In this document: in pieces, positions 18,349-27,073 of the stretch
How positions within the stretch are numbered: position 1 is the stretch's first letter
Layout of the letters: each line of letters begins with the position of its first letter
NCBI GenBank assembly: GCA_018401415.1
Contig: JAGYKV010000018.1
Location: 124,001 to 188,000 of the forward strand
From: Candidatus Nanopelagicales bacterium
GTDB lineage: Bacteria > Actinomycetota > Actinomycetes > S36-B12
Reading direction: 5' to 3'
Length of the DNA stretch: 64,000 nucleotides
Notes under the pieces: model-generated
Told to the model about the DNA's origin: nothing
The model's input: the letters and a program-made list of their open reading frames with translations, nothing else
Database searches by the model: none
Translations under genes and position numbers: made by a program

Positions 18349-18924
18349 ATGCGCTGGCTGATCGCTCTCATTGTGGTGGCTGTTGGATCCGTTTCCCCTG
18401 CTTCGGTTCAGGCGGGTGACCTGTTCTCACAGATGCAGGACGAGCGCGGACTTGTAGTTCTCATGCGCCATGCAATTGCCCCGGGCGGAGGTGACCCGGC
18501 AGGATTTACATTGGGTGACTGCAGCACCCAACGTCAACTTTCTGCACAGGGACGGTCACAGGCTCGTGCCATTGGAAAGGAATTCACATCACGAGACATT
18601 CCCATTGCGGGAGTTCGTTCTAGTCGGTGGTGTCGTGCGGTTGACACCGCGAGGCTGCTGGGTCTTGGAAGAGTCCGCTCCGCGCCTGCCCTCGATTCCG
18701 TGTTTACCGCATCTGGGCGAGTAGCTGATATGAAAAAGCGGCAAACAGAAAAAATCATTCGCGATCATCGAAATAAGAGTGGTGTCCTCATTTTGGTGGG
18801 ACACCAGGCAAACATCATTGACCTCACCGGAATCGCACCTGATTCCGGAGGTGCGGTGGTGGTGCAGGCCGATGCAACTGGTCGCATCCGAGTGATTGGT
18901 CAGTTGGCACCGCCTGACTTTTAG
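18349..18924 (+). CDS. Exported histidine-phosphatase family protein
   Basis: 191 residues with an N-terminal signal peptide (MRWLIALIVVAVGSVSPASVQAG, likely cut after QA). The catalytic LMRHA motif has H41; the second conserved His is in LILVGHQANI near residue 152, and RSSRWCRAVDTA supplies the second Arg. It belongs to the phosphoglycerate-mutase-like/SixA superfamily, a periplasmic or cell-surface phosphatase with unknown substrate. Proteins of this type with 'MRHA' are often annotated only as histidine phosphatase family. Confidence 0.85.
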   Translation: MRWLIALIVVAVGSVSPASVQAGDLFSQMQDERGLVVLMRHAIAPGGGDPAGFTLGDCSTQRQLSAQGRSQARAIGKEFTSRDIPIAGVRSSRWCRAVDTARLLGLGRVRSAPALDSVFTASGRVADMKKRQTEKIIRDHRNKSGVLILVGHQANIIDLTGIAPDSGGAVVVQADATGRIRVIGQLAPPDF

Positions 18925-18964
18925 TCGTAGGCTTTAGGACATTAGTGTTCATTGGAGGTTCGGC

Positions 18965-19423
18965 ATGTTACGTATCGCATTTGCCACGGTCTTAGCTTGC
19001 GCAATGCTCACATCTGGAGCAGTCGCTCATGCTTCTCCCATGCAGAACACCCCACCCGATCTTGGCGGTGAATGGAAGACGGTGTCGCTCACACAAAACC
19101 GAATCGGCTATGAAATGAATCTTAAGGAAGCTGGTGCTGGCAACAATGCTTATGAGGGCACTCTGCAGTTTCGGCATCGCGATGGTCGTAAAACAAAGTC
19201 CGTCAAGGTTGGTTTGGCAGTAGGTGCGCAATCAAAGGGCAGTTACCGGGTCACGATTGTCATGCCGGGCGGTGCACTAGTTACTGGCAAAGGCACAGTG
19301 AGTGGTCGTCTTTCGAAAACTGATGGATCCATGTATTTTCCCAAGTGTTCGAAAGTGTGGCCACTGGCCATGAAAGGTGAAGAAGATACTGACTGCCTTT
19401 TCCGCGAAATGCCCAGTCAATAA
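18965..19423 (+). CDS. Secreted protein of unknown function
   Basis: 152 residues. Signal peptide MLRIAFATVLACAMLTSGAVAHA. The mature part is beta-rich with alternating strands (GEWKTVSLTQNRIGYEMNLKEAG, YEGTLQFRHRDGRKTKSVKVGL, YRVTIVMPGGALVTGKGTVSG) and two cysteines near the end (KCSKVW, DCLF) that could form a disulfide. I do not recognise the family; the pattern resembles small lipocalin-like or 'extracellular ligand' barrels. It follows the phosphatase gene after 40 bases and may share its transcript. Confidence 0.6.
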   Translation: MLRIAFATVLACAMLTSGAVAHASPMQNTPPDLGGEWKTVSLTQNRIGYEMNLKEAGAGNNAYEGTLQFRHRDGRKTKSVKVGLAVGAQSKGSYRVTIVMPGGALVTGKGTVSGRLSKTDGSMYFPKCSKVWPLAMKGEEDTDCLFREMPSQ

Positions 19424-19549
19424 TTAGGTAGGTCGTATTCAACTCTAATCTTCTTGTGCTGGGGAGAAGATCTCAAAGTAGTTCAAGCATTCATGGCATT
19501 TCAATTTCTTGATTATGTATACGCTGATTATGCAGGGTATTCTTTCCTT

Positions 19550-21049
19550 GTGAAAGTTCCAGTCGCTCATCGTGAGGTGGAACGCAAGTTCGTGGTCAGC
19601 GAGGACTTTGTCCTGCCAGACATAAATGCGGTGCCATCCATCACGTCGGTGACGAAACACCCCGGGTTCTCCATGGAGGCGATCTACTTCGACACGGTTG
19701 ATCTGGCCTTGTTCAGGTGGGGAATCACCCTGCGGCAGCGGCGCGGCGGGGAGGATGCCGGGTGGCATTTGAAACTTCCCGTGCGCTCCGGTCAAAAAGA
19801 TGCAAGAGACGAACTCCATGTATCCGATCAATCCGAAGTTCCGGCAGCTTTCGTGGAGATCGTCTCGCCACTTCTCATGGGCAGGCCACTGCAACCCTTG
19901 GTGACGTTGAACACGGTGCGGCAACCATTTGATCTCATTTCAGCAGATACCAAGATTGAACTTGTTAATGATCGGGTGTCCATTTTTGAATCCGGAAATC
20001 CCACCACCGTTTTCCGCGAGGTGGAGATTGAAGTAATTACATGTGGTCAGCATGCAGATGCAGTACTCGATGAACTTTCTGTAGTTCTCGTGGCCGCGGG
20101 TGCGGAGCCAAGCAGTATTTCCAAGGTTGCTCGAGCCTTTGGCAAGAGAACTCTGCAGGGCCCAGACGTTGCTCAGTTGCCAACGCCAAAGGCCACAGAC
20201 TTAGCGGCCGATGCTCTGCGTGCAATCATCACAACGGATGTCACCCGGTTGTTGCTGGCCGATGTTGATGTCCGGCGCGATGCCAACGATGGCGTGCATC
20301 AAATGCGGGTTGCTGCACGCCGATTGCGCAGCGCCCTGCGCACATTCTCACCGCTCTTTGACCAAATGTGGGCCGATGGGCTGCGCGAGGACCTCGCCTG
20401 GATTGCCGGTGAGTTGGGCAATGTTCGCGATACTGAAGTCCTTCAGCGGAGGTTGATCCTCCATGCGCAGACCCTGCCTGATTCGGTGCGCGTTGATCTG
20501 GTTCCCTTCCTTGTTGAGTTCCTTGATCGACGGCAAGACAACGCACGCTCTAGTGCACTCGCCGCTTTGCGAAGTGATCGGCACGATTATCTAATTGAGG
20601 ATCTTGTTCAGGCGACCCGTGATCCACAGGTCACCGACGAGGCGTTTCAACCAGGATCACATGTCCTGATTACACCCGTCAAGCGATCTTTTCGTGTCCT
20701 GAAGCGGGCCATGAATCGACTTGATGACGATCCTGCCACGTGGCATGCAGCACGAATCAAAGCGAAGCGCACGCGCTATGCGGTTGAGTCACTTTCACCG
20801 ATTTTCGGTAAGGAGTACGTGCGACTTGGCAAGTTGCTCTCACAACTCACCGAGGAACTTGGCACACATCAAGATGCCACCGTCGCACAGCAGCAACTCG
20901 CTGACATGGCTGACAGCGCTTCAGGGAACGTGGCTTTCGGGCTCGGCATGCTCAGCGCATATGAATTATCGGTTGCCATGCACGATCGTGAGTCTGTCTC
21001 GAGGCTGTGGCCAAAGGTGAAACGTGCAGCACGAGGTGCAGGCTTGTGA
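19550..21049 (+). CDS. CYTH-CHAD domain protein (inorganic triphosphatase/polyphosphate type)
   Basis: 499 residues from GTG 19550. The CYTH domain (about 1-205) opens with the ExExK signature E9-V-E11-R-K13 and contains YFDTVDLALFRWGITLRQRRGG; the CHAD domain (about 225-499) has the conserved His-containing helices VHQMRVAARRLRSALRTF and HAARIKAKRTRYAVES. CYTH proteins hydrolyse inorganic triphosphate and CHAD domains bind polyphosphate, so a role in polyphosphate metabolism is likely. The start is taken where the family begins; 32 further upstream codons lack support. Confidence 0.88.
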   Translation: MKVPVAHREVERKFVVSEDFVLPDINAVPSITSVTKHPGFSMEAIYFDTVDLALFRWGITLRQRRGGEDAGWHLKLPVRSGQKDARDELHVSDQSEVPAAFVEIVSPLLMGRPLQPLVTLNTVRQPFDLISADTKIELVNDRVSIFESGNPTTVFREVEIEVITCGQHADAVLDELSVVLVAAGAEPSSISKVARAFGKRTLQGPDVAQLPTPKATDLAADALRAIITTDVTRLLLADVDVRRDANDGVHQMRVAARRLRSALRTFSPLFDQMWADGLREDLAWIAGELGNVRDTEVLQRRLILHAQTLPDSVRVDLVPFLVEFLDRRQDNARSSALAALRSDRHDYLIEDLVQATRDPQVTDEAFQPGSHVLITPVKRSFRVLKRAMNRLDDDPATWHAARIKAKRTRYAVESLSPIFGKEYVRLGKLLSQLTEELGTHQDATVAQQQLADMADSASGNVAFGLGMLSAYELSVAMHDRESVSRLWPKVKRAARGAGL

Positions 21050-21306
21050 GTTTGATGCTTGTGTGATTGATGCTCATGAGTTTGATCTCTCCAACTCAGA
21101 TACGTTCCGCGGCACTTGGATCGACTGTCACCGTACAAACTAAAGCCAGCTCCAGTAGTCGACTTGATTTTTCCGCGTGAGCGCTCCGAGGACAACCGGT
21201 GAGCGATCCCGGAATGGCATTCCTGATGCAACTGTTGATGCGGAAGCAACAAACAGGGGCATTTCTGCCATGGAATTTAGCCAGTGTTGCAGAGAGAGCC
21301 TTAGTG
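21050..21306 (+). other. Spacer with a possible decayed reading frame
   Basis: No clear gene. From the ATG at 21070 one frame reads MLMSLISPTQIRSAALGSTV to a TGA, and after that TGA it continues open (ALRGQPVSDPGMAFLMQLLM...) to a TAA at about 21317-21319. This could be a decayed small gene, but I recognise no family. Its first 40 bases contain imperfect TGAGTTTGAT/TGTGATTGAT repeats. Confidence 0.3.
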
Positions 21307-22353
21307 TCAGCGGTCTAATGTGATTCGACCCGTGCTCTCGCGAATGATTAATAAGGGTTCCTGGGTAAGGACTTCAGACCCGACAGACTTACCTTCGATT
21401 TTATCGATGAGTCGATCGATTCCGTATTCCCCCAACTCCTCCAGGGGGAGTGCAACAGTTGTGAGGGCTGGCTGTGCAAATTCAGCTGCTTCTGTGTCAT
21501 GTAACGAAATAACGGAAAGATCCCGAGGCACATTTAGGTCAAGCAGGTGAGCGCCCCGTAATATTCCTAAAGCCAACATGACGGTTGTCCCATATAAGGC
21601 AGTGAGATTGGGGGAGCGAGCAAGGAGCGTAGTGGCTGAATGGAGTCCAGCGGTGGCATGCCAATTTTCGGCATAGTGAGCAACCACCTCGCCACCCAAC
21701 ATGTGCATGCGCTCGACAAATGCATCTACTCGCCTTTGGGAGCTGTCGCTATCTCCCATTGAGTTTTTCGGTCCTGAAATAACACCAACGTAACGGTGCC
21801 CAAGACTATAAAGGTGATCTGCGGCAATACGGCTTGCGGCTGAGTCGTCAACCATGATGCAGCTTTCCACCCCAGCCACTTTTCGATTAACAACTACTAC
21901 AGGAGGCGCTGATTCGGAGGCAATCGCGGAAAGTAATGAATCACTCGCTTGTCCTGATGCAAGCAAAAGGCCATCCACTACTCGATCATTGAGCAATTGT
22001 TCAACGCGCCGCCGATCGTCTTCACCTTGGCCGTCTGCTGTTCCAAGAATGAGGCCATATCCGCGTGCAGCAGCGCGGCGTCGGGCCCCTTCAATAATGG
22101 GAACATAAACTGGATTTCGCAGGTCTGGGAATACTGCTTCAAGCGTCCATGTTCGTGACATTCGAAGACCGCGTGCGCGCAGATTTGGACGGTACCCAAG
22201 TTCTTGAACAGCCGCCATGATTCTTGCTCGCGTTGAGGCGGACAGACTTACTTGGGGGTCCTTATTCAGTACTTTCGAAACCAAAGATGGATCAACTCGA
22301 GCGAGTCTGGCTACGTCCTTTAATGTCGGCCGACGCGATGAACTTACGTCAAT
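21307..22353 (-). CDS. LacI-family transcriptional regulator
   Basis: About 348 residues. The N-terminal RRPTLKDVARLARVDPSLVSKVLNKDP is a typical LacI helix-turn-helix plus hinge region (RPNLRARGLRM), followed by a periplasmic-binding-protein-like effector domain (VVVNRKVAGVESCIMVDD, GHRYVGVISGP). The start is uncertain. An upstream ATG at 22428 lies inside a palindrome and lacks a ribosome-binding site; AAGGAG at about 22358-22363 sits six bases before an ATT codon at 22353, which places the start exactly where LacI proteins begin. It probably controls the divergent catabolic cluster in response to its substrate. Confidence 0.9.
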   Translation of the reverse strand: MDVSSSRRPTLKDVARLARVDPSLVSKVLNKDPQVSLSASTRARIMAAVQELGYRPNLRARGLRMSRTWTLEAVFPDLRNPVYVPIIEGARRRAAARGYGLILGTADGQGEDDRRRVEQLLNDRVVDGLLLASGQASDSLLSAIASESAPPVVVVNRKVAGVESCIMVDDSAASRIAADHLYSLGHRYVGVISGPKNSMGDSDSSQRRVDAFVERMHMLGGEVVAHYAENWHATAGLHSATTLLARSPNLTALYGTTVMLALGILRGAHLLDLNVPRDLSVISLHDTEAAEFAQPALTTVALPLEELGEYGIDRLIDKIEGKSVGSEVLTQEPLLIIRESTGRITLDR

Positions 22354-22410
22354 AATTGGCTCCTTCGTAGTCCTGTGATTTAATGAGTTTGCATCGGTAT
22401 GAGCGCCAAT

Positions 22411-22427
22411 TGATTGGTAACCAATCA
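22411..22427. promoter_or_regulatory. Palindrome in the divergent LacI/SMP-30 promoter region
   Basis: TGATTGGTAACCAATCA is a perfect 8+1+8 inverted repeat between the LacI regulator and the divergent SMP-30 gene. It is a candidate site for the LacI protein, although it lacks the central CG common for the family and differs from the sites at 23378 and 27002. Confidence 0.5.
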
Positions 22428-22452
22428 TTTTCTAGTTTGGAGTATAGCCCTG

Positions 22453-23307
22453 ATGACACGTTTCGAACTACCTCAGATTGAGCAATTCTGTGTCGGCTTA
22501 GATCATTCCGAAGGAATTGCCGCGACTGCTGATGGACAAATTTATGTTGGCGGAGAAGCTGGTCAAATCTTCAGGCTGAATCCGGTTAGTGGTTCGCCGG
22601 AGTTAGTAGCGGTTCTGCCAGGCGAAGGATTGATACTCGGCTTAGCGGCAAGGACTGATGGAAGTTTGCTTGCATGCGATGCGAGTGCGGCATGCATTTG
22701 GTCGATCACGCCTAGTTCAGGTGATTATCAACTCTTCTGTGATGCGAGTGAGGTCGGTCAATTGACTTTACCGAACTGGGGCTGCTTCGTGCCTAACGGA
22801 AATTTTTTATTCACAGATTCAGGTTCATGGAAAGGCCGCGACGGGAAGATTATGAGTGTCGGGCCACAGGGCGGTATTGCTCGTATGTGGTCTGATGAAC
22901 TTCGTGATTTTCCGAATGGCATGGCCCTTTCCGAAGATCAGACTTTCGTGTGGGTGCTGGAAAGCACACCTGGAAGGCTGTGGAAAATTTCATTTGACTC
23001 TGACGGAGAAGCTTTGCCTGCTGAATTCGTGACGGACATACCGGGTGTACCCGATGGAGTGGCAGTGACAGCCGGTGGCGGAGTGGTAATCAGCAACTAT
23101 CGCCCTGACGTGGTGTGGTTGTGGACACCGCACGGTGGTCTGGAGAAACTTGCCGAGGATCCAGAAGGAACGGTGTTGGCTTCTCCGACCAATGTTTTAT
23201 TCGCTGGGAAAGACCTCACCGATCTGATCTGGCCCAACCTAGGTCGTTGGCATGTTTCAGTGATTCGTTCAAGTGGTATCCAAGGGGTGCCTGTGCATCT
23301 GGGATAA
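22453..23307 (+). CDS. SMP-30/gluconolactonase-family lactonase
   Basis: 284 residues from ATG 22453. Six-bladed propeller sequence of the SMP-30/LRE family with the metal-ligand blocks SEGIAA (the Glu near residue 21), LPNWGCFVPNGNFLFTDSG, FPNGMALSEDQTFVWVLE and GVPDGVAV. Members hydrolyse sugar lactones with a divalent metal ion. First gene of the divergent cluster, with the LacI gene behind it; fits conversion of a sugar-derived lactone to the free aldonic acid. Confidence 0.85.
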   Translation: MTRFELPQIEQFCVGLDHSEGIAATADGQIYVGGEAGQIFRLNPVSGSPELVAVLPGEGLILGLAARTDGSLLACDASAACIWSITPSSGDYQLFCDASEVGQLTLPNWGCFVPNGNFLFTDSGSWKGRDGKIMSVGPQGGIARMWSDELRDFPNGMALSEDQTFVWVLESTPGRLWKISFDSDGEALPAEFVTDIPGVPDGVAVTAGGGVVISNYRPDVVWLWTPHGGLEKLAEDPEGTVLASPTNVLFAGKDLTDLIWPNLGRWHVSVIRSSGIQGVPVHLG

Positions 23308-23377
23308 ATGCACCCGGTCGTACATATTCCCTCCTCACTTACAACTTGGCAGATTTATCACATTTCGGTAACAAAAA

Positions 23378-23416
23378 AGTAAATCGATTGATGACCGCGG
23401 TTAATCTCCTTACATT
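23378..23416 (+). promoter_or_regulatory. LacI-type operator overlapping a promoter (first copy)
   Basis: AGTAAATCGATTGATGA (23378-23394) contains the AATCGATT palindrome with central CG typical of LacI-family operators. Its TTGATG (23388-23393) lies 17 bases from TACATT (23411-23416), giving a plausible -35/-10 pair, so a bound repressor would block the promoter of the SDR gene. The same 17-mer recurs exactly at 27002-27018. Confidence 0.65.
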
Positions 23417-23492
23417 CAGCGTAAAGGATGCGAAAGTGGCAGAGTCGGCGCAATCACTACCCCAATCGTTAACACACGTCGAAGGAAGTTCT

Positions 23493-24299
23493 ATGAAGAA
23501 CAGCGCATCACCCTCACCGGTTCCTTCTTTGGCTGACGAAGTGGTGGTGATCAGCGGGGGAGCTGTCGGAATAGGCCGCGAAGTAGCTCTGACCCTGGCA
23601 AGACTCGGCGCCAAAGTTTTTGTTCTTGATATCGACAACGAATCAATGAAGCTTTTGGAAAGTGAAGCAGAAAGTAACCAGTTGACCATTCGCACAACTC
23701 ATTGCGATGTGTCAAGACCACAGGATGTTGCCGATGCTTTCATTGTGGCAAAAACCACTCTTGGTCCCGTGAGCATAGTTGTTGCATCTGCCGCAATTGC
23801 TCTGTACAGGGACTTCATCAGCATGACTGATGCAGAGCTTGATCGCGTGATGGCTGTGAACTTAGAGGGAGCACTTGTTTGTGCTCGAGAAGGCATGAAG
23901 CAAATGTCGGAAATCAACCGTGGAAACGTGATTTTTATAAGTTCCGTACAGGCAACGCACAGTCTTCAAGGCTGCGTTGCTTATGCCGCTACAAAAGCTG
24001 GATTGATTGCAGCTGCCCGAACGCTGTCACTGGAAGCAGGGCCGCTGGGAATACGCGTCAACTCCATTAGCCCTGGAACAATAGATACACCCATGCTTCG
24101 CAGGGATCTTGCCGCCATGAATCGAGAGCAAGCAGATGAATTTTTCGCCAATGTCCGAGAGGCAAACGTACTGGACAGAATTGGGGATCCGGCTGAAGTC
24201 GCCAATGTGGTTGCTTTTCTTGTTTCTGAAAGTGCTTCATACATAACGGGAACAGACATTCGAGTCGACGGTGGATTTACTGCCGTGAAAAAGATTTGA
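23493..24299 (+). CDS. Short-chain dehydrogenase/reductase
   Basis: 268 residues from ATG 23493, with GAAGGA upstream. Classical SDR: VVISGGAVGIG nucleotide loop (near residue 20), DCV-type CDVSRPQDV, catalytic Ser in ISSVQATHS and the YAATK pair, and the SPGTIDTPMLRRDL and ITGTDIRVDGGF ends. Probably an NAD(P)-dependent sugar or hydroxyacid dehydrogenase of the catabolic cluster. Substrate cannot be told from sequence. Confidence 0.9.
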   Translation: MKNSASPSPVPSLADEVVVISGGAVGIGREVALTLARLGAKVFVLDIDNESMKLLESEAESNQLTIRTTHCDVSRPQDVADAFIVAKTTLGPVSIVVASAAIALYRDFISMTDAELDRVMAVNLEGALVCAREGMKQMSEINRGNVIFISSVQATHSLQGCVAYAATKAGLIAAARTLSLEAGPLGIRVNSISPGTIDTPMLRRDLAAMNREQADEFFANVREANVLDRIGDPAEVANVVAFLVSESASYITGTDIRVDGGFTAVKKI

Positions 24300-24360
24300 A
24301 GCGCGAGATAACGTGGACTTCCGCAATCATTTAAAGGGTGATTATTTCCCCAACTTGATT

Positions 24361-24378
24361 TTCTTGAACAATCAAGAA
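24361..24378. promoter_or_regulatory. Inverted repeat downstream of the SDR
   Basis: TTCTTGAACAATCAAGAA is a perfect 7+4+7 inverted repeat between the SDR and the damaged SMP-30-like gene. It has no T-run, so a protein-binding site or mRNA hairpin is more likely than a terminator. Confidence 0.45.
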
Positions 24379-24468
24379 ACTCTTCTTGCCGAGAATCTAA
24401 TGACCTGCCGATTCAATCACCAGAGTATGCAGTGCATCTAAACACGAATTCTAGATTCCGCAGGCGTA

Positions 24469-25037
24469 ATGCACGCAAGTGACTTGGAGAGGCCGCCTTG
24501 CAAAGTCCTGGCTCGCGGACTCGGATGGCCACATGGTCCCGCGGCTGCGCCAGATAGACGGATCTTTATAGCCACGCCTACACAGGTGGTGGCCCACAAG
24601 CATGCGTCCTCAATGCAGATGGGTGGATGTATTTCACTGACTTCGGCGACTGCGCTATTGAAAGTCCGCAGCCATCGAGAATTTTTCGCGTTAATGCGAC
24701 TGGCTTGGGTGAGTTTCTCATGGAAATAGACCCCCCTCATCATCTCAATGGTGTGGCATTTTCGAATTCGGCAGACAACCTCATCTATGTCACGTCACTC
24801 ACTGGCGCTTGCGTTGATGTGATCTCCCTGAGCGGGGAACACATTCGACGCATTTCTTGTGATGGCGTGCCCACAAACTGTGCATTTGATGAGTCTGGAT
24901 CTCATATTGTGACTGATGCGGGAGTTTTCCCAGACGGTCCATATCCACAGGTTCTTGGGAATCTTCTCCTACTTGACGTAAGTGCCGTGAATTCCACCAT
25001 TGTGCCGGATGAAAGTGAGGACGATACCGATGGCTGA
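24469..25037 (+). pseudogene. Second SMP-30-like gene, frameshifted and shortened
   Basis: The start reads CKVLARGLGWPHGPAAAPD, the usual N-terminus of SMP-30 lactonases; after a frame change near 24575 the sequence continues YTGGGPQACVLNADGWMYFTDF and then HHLNGVAFSNSADNLIYVT to TGA at 25035-25037. Between RIFIATP and YTGGGPQ about 25 residues usual for the family are missing, and the total (about 190 residues) is far shorter than the intact copy at 22453. A sequencing error could explain the frame change but not the deletion. Its stop overlaps the next SDR start. Confidence 0.6.
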
Positions 25038-25848
25038 AGACGTAGATTCCATTTCTGAATTAGAGGAGGTACCCGATGATTATGTTCAAGGACTTTTCGA
25101 CCTCTCAGGTAAACGAATAGCCGTTACAGGTGCAGCTAGCGGGCTTGGAGCGGCAATTGCTCAAGGCCTAGCTCAGGCCGGCGCGAACATGATTTTGCTC
25201 GATGTGGATATGGATGGACTAAAGCGCACGGAGCGAGCAATCGCTAAGGCAGGTGGAGTGGCTGGTAGTTGGATGTGCGACGTCACCGCGAGTGAATCGA
25301 TTGAGTCTGCATATCTGGCGATCTGCGAGCAGGGTTCCTCACCGGAAGTTTTGGTTAATAGTGCAGGAACAGCATTTCGTTGTGCAGCCGAAGAGTTTCC
25401 TGAAGCGGATTTCGATCGTGTCCTTGATCTCAATCTCAAAGGTACATTTCTAGCCTCACAAGTTTTTGGCAGGGCAATGCTCGAGGCCGGATATGGATCC
25501 ATAATCAATATTGCATCAATCGGCGGATTTCGCGCCTACCCGTTGGCAAGTGCCTATCTCGCCTCTAAGGGCGGCGTGGTGCAACTTACCAAGGCACTAG
25601 CACTTGAATGGGGCCCTCGAGGGGTACGAGTTAATGCCATTGGTCCAACCCTCATGCATTCGGCACTAACTCGAAAGGTGTCTGCGACTTCCAGTGTCAC
25701 ATCAGATTTCATTAGATCCCGGATGATTGTTGACAGACTTGGACTTCCTCGCCAACTTATTGGTTCTGCAATTTTCCTCGCAGGATCAGCAAGTGAACTT
25801 GTTAATGGTCACACGCTCATGTGTGACGATGGCTATCTGATCGCTTAG
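25030..25848 (+). CDS. Short-chain dehydrogenase/reductase (second)
   Basis: 272 residues from ATG 25030 (GAGGA 8 bases upstream). Features: KRIAVTGAASGLGAAIA, LVNSAGTAF, catalytic Ser in IINIASIGGF, Y-x-x-x-K in YLASKGG, and VNGHTLMCDDGYLIA at the end. An N-terminal 25-residue acidic extension (EDVDSISELEEVPDDYV) precedes the fold. It is close in type to 2-keto-3-deoxy-gluconate/gluconate 5-dehydrogenase SDRs. Overlaps the damaged gene before it by eight bases and is followed directly by the enolase gene. Confidence 0.88.
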   Translation: MAEDVDSISELEEVPDDYVQGLFDLSGKRIAVTGAASGLGAAIAQGLAQAGANMILLDVDMDGLKRTERAIAKAGGVAGSWMCDVTASESIESAYLAICEQGSSPEVLVNSAGTAFRCAAEEFPEADFDRVLDLNLKGTFLASQVFGRAMLEAGYGSIINIASIGGFRAYPLASAYLASKGGVVQLTKALALEWGPRGVRVNAIGPTLMHSALTRKVSATSSVTSDFIRSRMIVDRLGLPRQLIGSAIFLAGSASELVNGHTLMCDDGYLIA

Positions 25849-25857
25849 GAGGACGTA

Positions 25858-27003
25858 ATTTCAACTATTACAAATATCCGTGTCGCAACAATTAGGCATA
25901 TCCTGCCGGTTCCGATCAATTACGGCTATTGGATCATGAAGCATCGAGAATTTGCCATGGTGCGTATTGATACGTCAGAAGGAACTTCGGGTGTTGCATA
26001 TGGTCTCACTCGAGATGGTCCAATCGACAGCATCGTTGAGAGAACAATTTCTCCCCATTACATTGGTCACTCTGCATTGGAACCTTCTGAAAGTTTTTAT
26101 CGAGCACTTTGGTCGAATCATGCAGTCCATGCTGCAGGTATTGGACACCGAGCATTGTCAATTGTTGATATTGCAGCATGGGATGCGCACGCCCGGTTAA
26201 CAAATGTTTCCATCACGGAGTTACTGGGAGGTACGACACAGGCTATGCCGGCAACGGCAATTATTGGGTATCCACCGGACATACCTCCGCAAGCATTAGC
26301 CGAGCAAGTCACGGGCCTACTCAGTCAAGGATGGCGACGCTTCAAGGTACCAATTTCTTCCAATCTTGACTTATCTGTTGAACGACTTCGCGCTGCGAGA
26401 GAGGCTGCACCTGACGCGTGGATCGGATTCGATATCAACATGGTGCTCCGTTCGGCTGGCGCTGTTTTGGAGTTTGAGCAGAGAGTCCGTGACCTAAATC
26501 TTGGTTGGATAGAAGACATTCTTCCCCCCGGCGATGCCGTCATGGCGGCCGAAGTAAAGCGGGGTTCGGCAACTCCAATTGCGATTGGAGATGAACAGGG
26601 AGGTGCTTACCATCCGCGGGCGCTGTTGGAAGCTGGCGCGGTTGATGTCATTCGAGCTGACGCAACTACCAACGGTGGAGTGACGCGCATGCCTGTGTTC
26701 ATGTCACTGGCACGCGAATATGAAGTGCCATTAGCTCCTCATATGTTTCCACACGTGCATTCCAGGCTCATGAGCGCTTTTGGGGATACCAGTGCACCTA
26801 TTGAGTGGGGGATTCCCGGCACGGGAGTTCACCCGATGGACGATGGATTGGAGCAACCAGTTATTCGATCCGATGGATTCATGGAGCCCTTGGACGATGC
26901 TCCAGGTTTTGGTCGACTCATCGACCTGGGATGGATACGCCAGCAAGAAGTGGATGACCCTGATGGTGCCTTGGTTGATTTACCGGACGAGATGGTTGTA
27001 TAG
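25858..27003 (+). CDS. Enolase-superfamily (mandelate-racemase-type) sugar-acid dehydratase/racemase
   Basis: 381 residues if started at ATT 25858, which lies five bases after AGGAGG (25847-25852) and gives the standard N-terminus ITNIRVATIRHILPVPI; the first ATG (25936) would remove the first strand of the capping domain. With ATT numbering the active-site residues fall almost exactly at mandelate racemase positions: K163, metal ligands D192, E219 and E246, D268 and H295 (the His-Asp dyad) and E316. The second Lys of the usual K-x-K is Pro165, so only the His base remains, as in several acid-sugar dehydratases. Likely dehydrates the aldonic acid made by the lactonase. Confidence 0.88.
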   Translation: MSTITNIRVATIRHILPVPINYGYWIMKHREFAMVRIDTSEGTSGVAYGLTRDGPIDSIVERTISPHYIGHSALEPSESFYRALWSNHAVHAAGIGHRALSIVDIAAWDAHARLTNVSITELLGGTTQAMPATAIIGYPPDIPPQALAEQVTGLLSQGWRRFKVPISSNLDLSVERLRAAREAAPDAWIGFDINMVLRSAGAVLEFEQRVRDLNLGWIEDILPPGDAVMAAEVKRGSATPIAIGDEQGGAYHPRALLEAGAVDVIRADATTNGGVTRMPVFMSLAREYEVPLAPHMFPHVHSRLMSAFGDTSAPIEWGIPGTGVHPMDDGLEQPVIRSDGFMEPLDDAPGFGRLIDLGWIRQQEVDDPDGALVDLPDEMVV

Positions 27004-27041
27004 TAAATCGATTGATGAGTCGGGGCATCCGTGATTAAGTT
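27002..27041 (+). promoter_or_regulatory. LacI-type operator and promoter (second copy)
   Basis: The 17-mer AGTAAATCGATTGATGA from 23378 recurs here exactly, one base before the enolase gene's stop codon ends. TTGATG (27012-27017) lies 17-18 bases from TTAAGT/TAAGTT, so it may serve as -35 for the E1 genes, 70 bases upstream of E1 beta. Confidence 0.6.
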
Positions 27042-27073
27042 CGGAATGTTGCGACAAAGAAGGAGATGCTGAA

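Noticed and set aside
23115-23492. Longer reading of the first SDR starting inside the SMP-30 gene
   Set aside because: It overlaps the SMP-30 coding end and the operator; GAAGGA before ATG 23493 and the SDR start pattern support the shorter gene.
25290-25305. Another AATCGATT inside the second SDR gene
   Set aside because: Only the 8-base core is shared; it is within coding sequence and an 8-mer is expected about once by chance in this window.
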